A stretch of DNA of 48,173 nucleotides, taken from NCBI RefSeq assembly GCF_003955665.1, contig NZ_RXHU01000089.1, forward strand, positions 1 to 48,173, in the 5' to 3' direction. The notes beneath the pieces were generated by a model. That model did no database searches, was not told the DNA's origin, and saw only the letters and a list, made by a program, of their open reading frames with translations. The stretch comes from Paenibacillus whitsoniae (GTDB lineage Bacteria > Bacillota > Bacilli > Paenibacillales > NBRC-103111). Below, piece by piece: positions 42,225-48,173 of this stretch; position 1 is the stretch's first letter; each line of letters begins with the position of its first letter. Both the position numbers and the translations under genes were made by a program.

Positions 42225-43679
42225 TTATTGAATTTTGTAAGGGAGCTTGAAGGTCCACAGCAGCGTCCCGTTTTCAGGCGTCTTGCTGTCAATGCCGAAG
42301 TCGTTATCGTTTGTAAGCACCAGCGTATCGCCGTTCACAAGCGAAATGCCTTCGATTTTCTCATACGGGAACTTGAAACCTACCGCGTCCAGCACCGTCC
42401 ATTTTTTCACAGGCAGAATGCCGTTTGTTTTCAGATCCTGCACGCTCATTTGCTCCAACGTCTTGCCAGCCGTATCCGCACTGTCGTACTTGCCAAGAAC
42501 GTTCGTCGCTGTCGACAAATCCACTTGATAAATGCGTTTCAGCTGGGCCTTGTCTCCCGAGAATTTATCGCGCTCGTCGATCAGCAGCGTGTTCTCGTTC
42601 ACAGCGATCAGGTCAGAAATCACGATGTCGCCTTGCACCAAGTCCTTGAACTGCTTGGAATCTTCCAGCAGATAGGTGAACTCAGCCACCGGCTTCAGCG
42701 TCGCCAAATCGAACTTCAGGATGCGGACCTGACGGGAGTTGTCCATCGCTTTGTCCGGATTGCGCAATGCGTTTTGCATCGCCATGAACATGTATTTGCC
42801 GTCCGGCGTAATGCCGACTGCTTCGGCTCCGCGGTTTTGGCGAAGCTTGTTGTAGACGGCTGGCAGCGTCTCACGCGCAGGAACGAGCGGGGTCGCAGCT
42901 TGCGCCGACCAGCCTTGCGGCACAATGCGCTCGATGATCGTGCCGTCACGCTTCACGTGAACGATGGAGGGACCGTACTCGTCGGAGATCCAGAACGTAT
43001 CGTCTTTGGAATTGTAAGCCAATCCTTCAATATCCAAACCGTATGGATCATACGCCAATTCTTTCTCGCCTTTCGCATCAAAGGGCGCTTCGTCGCGGCC
43101 TTTAATGTTCGGCAGACCTGTGATGAAGCTCGTTCCTGTAACAGGATCGTTGCCGGTCAGCTTGAGCGGCCATTTGTCCAAAATTTTAATCTCGCCGCCG
43201 CTCGCTTCGATTTTATAAATCGTCGGCGTATAATTCGGGAGCGGGAACGTGCGCACGGTTTTGCCGTTAACGTCGATTTGTCCGTTCGGTCCGCGATCCG
43301 CTGTCGTATAGAACACATTGTCAGGATCTCCTGGAAGGTGTGTCAAGGAAGAACCTACGCCCATTTTGATGCCGTCAGCCAGGTTCGGGGCTTTCAACTC
43401 ATATTTGCCGGTTAAGGATGGCTTGTCCGTCAAAGCGACACTGTCGCGAAACTCGTCCCAGTCCACATATTTGCCAGTAGCTTCCGCCAGCGCACGAACA
43501 GGCAGATATAGGCTTCCATCGATATTGACGGCCGGCGTGCTTGGCACAACTGCCTTGCCATTATTGGCATATGTAATTTGCTCGGAAGTTTCTCCGCTTT
43601 TCGTTGCTGCGAAAGCCGTTCCTGTAACAGCGACGCTCAGCGCGAGCAGCATTGACGTGTTTGCGATCCATTTTTTCAT
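42225..43679 (-). CDS. Secreted esterase/phytase-like protein with copper-amine-oxidase-type N-domain
   Basis: A 484-residue exported protein. Residues 1-24 are a signal peptide (MKKWIANTSMLLALSVAVTG, AFA cleavage). Residues 35-85 (GKAVVPSTPAVNIDGSLYLP, VRALAEATGKYVDWDEFRDS) resemble the copper amine oxidase N-terminal-like repeat common on Paenibacillus exported proteins. The rest is a phytase-like beta-propeller (PF13449 type) with YDPYGLDIEGLAYNSKDDTF and ISDEYGPSIVHVKRDGTI. Members act as phosphatases or esterases; activity is unproven here. Upstream, on the minus strand, TTAACA-N5-TTGGTA resembles a weak PhoP direct repeat. Confidence 0.82.
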   Translation of the reverse strand: MKKWIANTSMLLALSVAVTGTAFAATKSGETSEQITYANNGKAVVPSTPAVNIDGSLYLPVRALAEATGKYVDWDEFRDSVALTDKPSLTGKYELKAPNLADGIKMGVGSSLTHLPGDPDNVFYTTADRGPNGQIDVNGKTVRTFPLPNYTPTIYKIEASGGEIKILDKWPLKLTGNDPVTGTSFITGLPNIKGRDEAPFDAKGEKELAYDPYGLDIEGLAYNSKDDTFWISDEYGPSIVHVKRDGTIIERIVPQGWSAQAATPLVPARETLPAVYNKLRQNRGAEAVGITPDGKYMFMAMQNALRNPDKAMDNSRQVRILKFDLATLKPVAEFTYLLEDSKQFKDLVQGDIVISDLIAVNENTLLIDERDKFSGDKAQLKRIYQVDLSTATNVLGKYDSADTAGKTLEQMSVQDLKTNGILPVKKWTVLDAVGFKFPYEKIEGISLVNGDTLVLTNDNDFGIDSKTPENGTLLWTFKLPYKIQ

Positions 43680-43844
43680 CTGTCTAACAAACTCCCTTCG
43701 ATTAGGACGAATTATTTGGTAACAATTTACTTATACCAAACGAATGTTAATGGAAGCGCCTTATTATGATAAGATTTTGTAAATCCCCCTCCCCGCCCGT
43801 GGATGTCGATTTAAAATCGAAATGAATTGTAAGCGCACAGAAAG

Positions 43845-43866
43845 ACATGCCGCCGCAGCAGCATGC
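43845..43866. repeat. GCATGC-type hairpin, second copy
   Basis: CATGC (43846-43850) pairs with GCATG (43861-43865) around CGCCGCAGCA. The loop and arms closely match the terminator hairpin at 41865-41888 (GCATGCCGCAACAGCAGCATGC there). It lies 31 bases after the rbsK stop and is probably its terminator, though no clean T run follows on either strand. The rest of 43680-43896 holds no gene. Confidence 0.45.
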
Positions 43867-43896
43867 CTTTCTTCTTGTTTACATACGTATAGGGAG

Positions 43897-44817
43897 CTAT
43901 CGCGATGCGCCGAGCATCTGCTCAATCTCGTCCCGCGCCGGGATCGACTGCTGGGCCCCTTCCTGCGAAACGGCCAGCGCCGCGGCCGCCGAAGCGAAAC
44001 GCAAGGCGGACGCCACGTCCTTGCCTTCGGTACGCGCCGCCGACCAGGCGCCGATGAACGTGTCGCCCGCTGCGGTCGTGTCCACGACATCGACACGGAA
44101 CGCCGGCGACAGTACAGCTTCACCGTCTCGACTGCGATAATAGGCGCCAGCCTCGCCCAGCGTAAGGATGACCGCCTCCACGCCTTGCGCAATGAGCTTG
44201 TCCGCCGCAAGCCCGGCGGCGTCTACGCCGCTGACTTCAATGCCGGTTGCGCACTCCGCTTCCGTCTGATTCAGGACGAGCACGTTCAGATAGGCATACA
44301 TGTCGTCCGGCACTACCATCGCCGGGGCCGGATTAAAGCAGACGGCAATGCCATGCGTCCGAGCCCACTCCATCGTGAAGCGATTGATCGCCCACGGCAC
44401 CTCATTTTGCAGCAAAATCATATCGATGTGCCCAAGCTGCTCCAAGCTTGCCTGCACCTCGTCGATGGCAACCTTGTCGTTTGCCCCTCCTGTCAGGACA
44501 ATCGTATTTTCCCCTTCGCCATTCACAGTAATTGTCGCTAACCCGGAAGAACCCGGCTTCACCGCGATATGCTGCGTGTTCACGCCATAAGCCGCAAGCG
44601 AATGGATGAGAACGCTGCCGAAGGCATCGTCGCCAACCGCGCCAACCATGGAAACCTGCGCGCCGGCTTTCGCCGCAGCGAGTGCTTGATTTGCCCCTTT
44701 TCCCCCGCATCCGTACGTCGTACCGTTACTTTTAATCGTTTCGCCCGGTTTGGGGAATTGATGTACCTCGGATACTACATCCATGTTTAAACTGCCGATA
44801 ACCGCAATATGCGCCAT
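43897..44817 (-). CDS. rbsK: Ribokinase (PfkB family)
   Basis: A 306-residue PfkB sugar kinase. N-terminal GSLNMDVVSEV (residue 8-18), GGKGANQALAAA (about 38-49), and the C-terminal DTTAAGDTFIGAWSAA motif with the catalytic Asp (about 250-255) are as in ribokinase. It phosphorylates D-ribose to ribose-5-phosphate. SD GGAGG is 5 bases before the ATG. No rbs transporter or repressor gene is adjacent, so the in vivo sugar could differ. Confidence 0.88.
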   Translation of the reverse strand: MAHIAVIGSLNMDVVSEVHQFPKPGETIKSNGTTYGCGGKGANQALAAAKAGAQVSMVGAVGDDAFGSVLIHSLAAYGVNTQHIAVKPGSSGLATITVNGEGENTIVLTGGANDKVAIDEVQASLEQLGHIDMILLQNEVPWAINRFTMEWARTHGIAVCFNPAPAMVVPDDMYAYLNVLVLNQTEAECATGIEVSGVDAAGLAADKLIAQGVEAVILTLGEAGAYYRSRDGEAVLSPAFRVDVVDTTAAGDTFIGAWSAARTEGKDVASALRFASAAAALAVSQEGAQQSIPARDEIEQMLGASR

Positions 44818-44918
44818 AACGCCTCCGATTTCTCCATCATTGTGTGCGAGTAAGCCTGTTTGTCATGCTACCTATTATAAGTGGTACACATTTGCCTCAG
44901 CAATTGCTATTTTCGAAC

Positions 44919-44969
44919 GAACGATCGTTCCTTGCGCATTTGACCCCCGCTCTACAACAGCGCTATGAT
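44919..44969 (+). promoter_or_regulatory. Promoter and palindromic operator of the SDR gene
   Basis: TTGACC (44940-44945), 18 bp and TATGAT (44964-44969) form a sigma-A promoter. Directly upstream, GAACGATCGTTC (44919-44930) is a perfect 12-bp palindrome with flanking CGAACGA, the shape of a TetR- or similar-family operator. No cognate regulator gene lies in the window next to it. Confidence 0.55.
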
Positions 44970-45002
44970 GGAAGTGAACTAACCATACGAGGAGGTACGT
45001 CC

Positions 45003-45845
45003 ATGCACAACATTATCGCGATCACCGGAGCTTCTTCCGGCATCGGCCTAGCCACTGCTCTCAAATTCGCCGATTTAGGGTGGACCGTCTATGCGGGGAC
45101 ACGCCACGTCGAACGGGATCAAGGCTTGTACGGCCATCATGCCAACCTGCATTTTATTGAAATGGAAGTTACGCAGCCCACCTCGCTGGACAACGCTTTT
45201 CGCCTGATTGCGGAACAACATGGACGTTTGGACGTTCTCTTTTGCAATGCAGGCTATGGCTTCCTGCGCGCGCTTGGACAAGCCTCGATGGACGACATCC
45301 GCGGTGTATTCGAAACGAACGTATTCGGCGTTATGCATACGATACGGTCGGGGATCGAACTGCTCAAGAAATCAGCTGCCGGCCACCTGATCGCCACGAC
45401 CAGCGTGGGCGGGCTCGTCGGGCAACCGTTCAACGAAATCTACTGTGCGAGCAAATTCGCCGTGGAAGGCTTGCTGGAAAGCCTGGCTACTTACTATAAG
45501 CCTGCATTTAATATTGAAGTGACGTTGCTTGAGCCCGGTGCAATCGCGACAAATTTTAACCAGACTGTGCTTGAGCATGTTCAGCAAACCGGCGGCATCC
45601 TTGAGGATGACTATAAGCCGCTGCTTACGCAATATATCGACCGCTTTTCGCAACGCACCAGCGTTCCGCAAACTCCAGAGTCCGTGGCCGACGTGATGGT
45701 AGAGCTCGTCGTGAACATGCAGCCGAAGCCGCTTCGTCTTCGCACCTCGGACACAGCGGAAGCATTCGTCCAGTATAAAGTTCGTCAGGATCCCTCCGGG
45801 CTCGATGGCATGCTGCATACACGGAAGCTGCATTTGGGGCTGTAG
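45003..45845 (+). CDS. Short-chain dehydrogenase/reductase family oxidoreductase
   Basis: A 280-residue SDR from ATG 45003 with GGAGG 7 bases upstream. The cofactor motif TGASSGIG is at residues 8-15, NAG in FCNAGYGF, and the catalytic Tyr/Lys in YCASKFAVEG (about 148-157). The C-terminal extension beyond 220 residues resembles classical SDRs that act on lipids or steroids, but the substrate is unknown. It stands alone, with a strong terminator. Confidence 0.9.
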   Translation: MHNIIAITGASSGIGLATALKFADLGWTVYAGTRHVERDQGLYGHHANLHFIEMEVTQPTSLDNAFRLIAEQHGRLDVLFCNAGYGFLRALGQASMDDIRGVFETNVFGVMHTIRSGIELLKKSAAGHLIATTSVGGLVGQPFNEIYCASKFAVEGLLESLATYYKPAFNIEVTLLEPGAIATNFNQTVLEHVQQTGGILEDDYKPLLTQYIDRFSQRTSVPQTPESVADVMVELVVNMQPKPLRLRTSDTAEAFVQYKVRQDPSGLDGMLHTRKLHLGL

Positions 45846-45946
45846 ACCAGGTGTAGGCTCAGCCACACTTTGGAGCTTCACCAATCAACGACAGGCATAC
45901 AGGAATGTCTTAGAGCGCTTCGAGGATATAGTTGCGGATATGATCG

Positions 45947-45982
45947 AAAAGACGGATGCGGCACACGCCGCATCCGTCTTTT
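45947..45982. terminator. Bidirectional terminator between SDR and FAD oxidoreductase genes
   Basis: AAAAGACGGATGCGGC pairs perfectly over 16 bp with GCCGCATCCGTCTTTT around ACAC. T runs are present on both strands. Confidence 0.92.
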
Positions 45983-45993
45983 CCTACCATCGC

Positions 45994-47262
45994 TTACACA
46001 TACGCTGCCGGTTTATATAAGCGTACATCGCTCGCCTGAAGCCGCGCATGCAGCTTCTCGATTGCGACGCTGCGCACGTCACACGCGTCCTCGATGGCGA
46101 TGGACGCCGCGATGCCGGCGGCCTGCCCGAGCGCATAGCACGTCGGCTGCACGCGCATCGACGACATCGCCACATGCGTCGCCGAGATGGAACGACCGGC
46201 GACAAGCAGGTTCGTCACCTCGGCCGGCACCATGCAGCGGTAAGGAATGTCGTAGCCGCTGACGTGGCGTTCGTCTGTCGTCTTGCTGCCGTCCGGGCTG
46301 TGGATGTCGATCTCGTAGTTTGTCTGGGCGACGACATCTGCGAACCGGCGGCCGCTAACCACATCCTGCTCCGTCAGCGTATACAAGCCGCGAATCTGGT
46401 TTGTCTCCCGGACGCCGACCTGATTCGCCACATGCGAGAGCGTGTACGTCTCGAAGCCGTTGCGCTGCAAGTAGTGCACGATCGAGAACACTTGGCGCAA
46501 GGCTTCGGTCTCGGCGTAATTCGTATCTTTGATCGTGGCGCCGTTGCCCTTGACCCGCGTCATGTTCACAAGCAGTTGTCCGTCCTCGCCCCGCTCCCAA
46601 TACAGGTGACGTCCTTGCGGAAGGTCGGACACCTTCTCATAGTAGTAGCAGCCTTCCGGCAGGAATGGCTTGACCGGTTTGCCGGTGTTCTGCATCATGA
46701 ACATGAGCGTCATCGGCTGTGTCAGCCCGTCTTGCTCCCGGCCCGAGGTGTGCGGCACGCCGCTGTCGATCGCCACGCGGGCATCCCCCGTACAGTCGAT
46801 GAACTGCGCCGCTTCAAAAGCTCTCAGCCCTTCCCGCGTGGATGCGACCACGGCCTGAAGTTGATCGCCTTCTTTGACCACCCCGATAAATTCGGTATGA
46901 TAGATGACTTCGACGCCTTCTTTTTTCATCTTCTCGTTCAAATATTGACGCAGCACGAACGGCGAATATTGCGGAGCGATCGAGGTGTCATGATCGTCCG
47001 GCAAGTAGGACGCAAGCACTTCGCCGATCAATTCCCGATAAATGCCCGTCACATTCCCAATTGGCATAAAAATGCTAACGTTCCCGAGCGTTCCCATGCC
47101 GCCGAGTTGGCCGGATTTCTCAAGCAGAATCACCTTCCGCCCGCAGCGAGCCGCCGCGATTGCAGCCGCCGTGCCCGCCGGTCCTCCACCGATGACGACA
47201 ACATCGGCCCTTTCGTATGTCTTAATTTGTCGTTGAAAATCGTAGGTGCGTTGTTCCGTCAT
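45994..47262 (-). CDS. FAD-dependent oxidoreductase (PF12831-type)
   Basis: A 422-residue flavoprotein from ATG 47262 (MTEQRTY); AGGAGGAG lies about 8 bases upstream, and an ATG two codons earlier is too close. The FAD motif VVVIGGGPAGTAAAIAAARCG (about residue 19, read in parts) is followed by LLEKSGQLGGMGTLGNV. The body has FIDCTGDARVAIDSGVPH and, near the C-terminus, AGRSISATHVAMSSMRVQPT, typical of the FAD_oxidored family in sugar or polyol loci. The substrate is unknown. It follows an AraC gene on the same strand, with direct repeats between. Confidence 0.86.
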   Translation of the reverse strand: MTEQRTYDFQRQIKTYERADVVVIGGGPAGTAAAIAAARCGRKVILLEKSGQLGGMGTLGNVSIFMPIGNVTGIYRELIGEVLASYLPDDHDTSIAPQYSPFVLRQYLNEKMKKEGVEVIYHTEFIGVVKEGDQLQAVVASTREGLRAFEAAQFIDCTGDARVAIDSGVPHTSGREQDGLTQPMTLMFMMQNTGKPVKPFLPEGCYYYEKVSDLPQGRHLYWERGEDGQLLVNMTRVKGNGATIKDTNYAETEALRQVFSIVHYLQRNGFETYTLSHVANQVGVRETNQIRGLYTLTEQDVVSGRRFADVVAQTNYEIDIHSPDGSKTTDERHVSGYDIPYRCMVPAEVTNLLVAGRSISATHVAMSSMRVQPTCYALGQAAGIAASIAIEDACDVRSVAIEKLHARLQASDVRLYKPAAYV

Positions 47263-47322
47263 GCTCATTCTCCTCCTGTTTGGGCGCGGCCAATGACCCA
47301 AAATCCCCCGCTGCCTGAAATC

Positions 47323-47404
47323 CATAGCGCTTTCATGGCTTCATTATAAGCGGAGACTGACGGCCTGGCTTTGTCAAAACGTCGGCAGGATTGATCAAAA
47401 CGTC
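47323..47404 (-). promoter_or_regulatory. AraC-type direct repeat, -10 box and cre-like site upstream of the FAD gene
   Basis: TCAAAACGTC occurs at 47374-47383 and again at 47395-47404, exactly 21 bp apart, the usual spacing of AraC-family half-sites. On the minus strand these lie upstream of and over the likely -35 (TTGACA at 47372-47377) of a promoter with TATAAT at 47343-47348. ATGAAAGCGCTATG at 47323-47336 (minus strand) has a CcpA core and lies just downstream of the start point. The AraC gene upstream is the likely activator. Confidence 0.6.
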
Positions 47405-47407
47405 TTT

Positions 47408-48173
47408 TTAATTAGGATTCCTGACTTTGCTCGGGGCGTATCCGAAACGTTGTCTGTACATTTTGGAAAAGTGATGCACACTGGAGAAGCCGCAGCTATC
47501 CGCAATTGCCTGAAGCGGCAATACCGTGCTCCGCAGCAGCTCTGTCGCGTAGTCAAGCCGCAGCTTCAGCAAATATTGATGCGGCGGCATGCCGAACTGC
47601 TGGCGAAAATGCTCAGAGAAATAGGAGCGCGACATCAGCGCCTTATGGGCCATTTCCTCCACAGACAGCGGCTCCGACAGCCGATATTGCAGATAGGCCG
47701 GCACCCAGTGGAGCGAGGTGGAGCGTTTGCTCTCCGAGGTGTTGTGCGATGCATACGTTTTGAGCAGATGCAGCACAATTTCCGCAGTGTGCAGTTGCGC
47801 CTGGAGTTGATCAATCGCATTTTTCTCCTGCCAATGGGTGACGATCTTCCGCAGCGTGCCCGCCAGCCACTCCGAGCCTGCCGTCTCCAGGACGTAGGGA
47901 ATCGCGATGTCGGTGAAGCTGTGCAAACTCGGCTGCATACCCGGCGCTTGGGCGTCTTCCCTGCTATCCAGCGGCACAATCATGCTCGCATTCGGATCTG
48001 TGTCAGAGGGAAACCAGTCCATATGCAGCGCCAAAAACAGAATATGTCCATCCGACGCGAGCTGATGAGGAACGCCAGGCCCGACAAAACCGAACTGCCC
48101 AGCCCCGACCCGGTGCACGCCGCCTTCCACCTGCAGCCTGAATTCACCCTCCAACACGTGCAGCAGCATATAA
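47408..48173 (-). CDS. AraC-family regulator (partial, start beyond right edge)
   Basis: The frame is open to the window edge. The first ATG visible (48169) is internal to a cupin-like sensor (YMLLHVLEGEFRLQVEGG and GQFGFVGPGVPHQLASD), so the true start lies outside. The C-terminal helix-turn-helix pair (about the last 95 residues) has SRSYFSEHFRQQFGMPPHQYL and CGFSSVHHFSKMYRQRFGYAP (in parts). It is upstream of the FAD oxidoreductase on the same strand, and a 21-bp direct repeat starts right after its stop. Confidence 0.9.
   Translation of the reverse strand, partial: YMLLHVLEGEFRLQVEGGVHRVGAGQFGFVGPGVPHQLASDGHILFLALHMDWFPSDTDPNASMIVPLDSREDAQAPGMQPSLHSFTDIAIPYVLETAGSEWLAGTLRKIVTHWQEKNAIDQLQAQLHTAEIVLHLLKTYASHNTSESKRSTSLHWVPAYLQYRLSEPLSVEEMAHKALMSRSYFSEHFRQQFGMPPHQYLLKLRLDYATELLRSTVLPLQAIADSCGFSSVHHFSKMYRQRFGYAPSKVRNPN

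Noticed and set aside
43824..43837. cre-like TTGTAAGCGCACAG between rbsK and the phytase-like gene
   Set aside because: It has the core match but lies 145 bp upstream of the nearest start and behind a hairpin, with no promoter beside it.

Overview
The window looks like a chromosomal piece of a low-to-mid GC Firmicute, most likely Paenibacillus or a close relative. The reasons are strong AGGAGG-type ribosome binding sites, sigma-A-like promoters, many AraC-type regulators with CUT1 sugar transporters, lipoprotein signal peptides, and gene sets that match Bacillus subtilis yesMNOPQR, yesZ, yetA, lplABC, rhaEW/rhaB/rhaR and lutABC. No rRNA, tRNA, CRISPR array, prophage or intact insertion sequence was seen.

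Layout. 1-12.2 kb is a rhamnogalacturonan (pectin side-domain) module. On the minus strand it holds an LplBCA-like importer, a membrane-anchored AraC regulator (YesS-like), a YetA/PL26-type exo-lyase and a translationally coupled beta-propeller protein that runs off the left edge. A GH42 beta-galactosidase (YesZ-like) diverges on the plus strand. 12.2-15.8 kb is a short accessory stretch: a DUF2935 gene broken by an in-frame stop, a zinc alcohol dehydrogenase, a DUF2306 membrane protein, and a decayed Phd/ParE-type toxin-antitoxin pair that runs into repeat array A. 15.8-23.6 kb is a yesMNOPQR cluster: two-component system, CUT1 importer and GH105 unsaturated rhamnogalacturonyl hydrolase.

23.8-31.9 kb is mixed. 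It holds glcDF with a divergent FadR-type regulator, a TIM-barrel sugar isomerase/epimerase, an AraC regulator divergent from a PhyH dioxygenase, an ABC ATPase with no adjacent permease, and a nuclease-like/winged-helix protein behind a leader terminator. Repeat array B (31.93-32.22 kb) follows. 32.3-41.7 kb is a lactate and rhamnose block, all on the minus strand: rhaEW, rhaI, rhaB and rhaR, then lutA, lutB, lutC and lutR. 41.9-48.2 kb holds a small acidic secreted protein, a secreted phytase-like protein, a ribokinase, a short-chain dehydrogenase, an FAD oxidoreductase and a partial AraC regulator.

How the genes fit together (inference from families). Imported rhamnogalacturonan oligosaccharides would be cut by the YetA-like lyase, the GH105 hydrolase and the GH42 galactosidase, releasing rhamnose. 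RhaI, RhaB and RhaEW would convert rhamnose to dihydroxyacetone phosphate and L-lactate, and LutABC, encoded just downstream, would oxidise L-lactate to pyruvate. The window therefore encodes a nearly continuous pectin-to-pyruvate route.

The most unusual non-coding signal is the pair of repeat arrays at 15.52-15.71 kb and 31.93-32.22 kb. Their palindrome arms differ in sequence, but both place four hairpins in mirror order at the same spacing (about 51, 62 and 51 bp).
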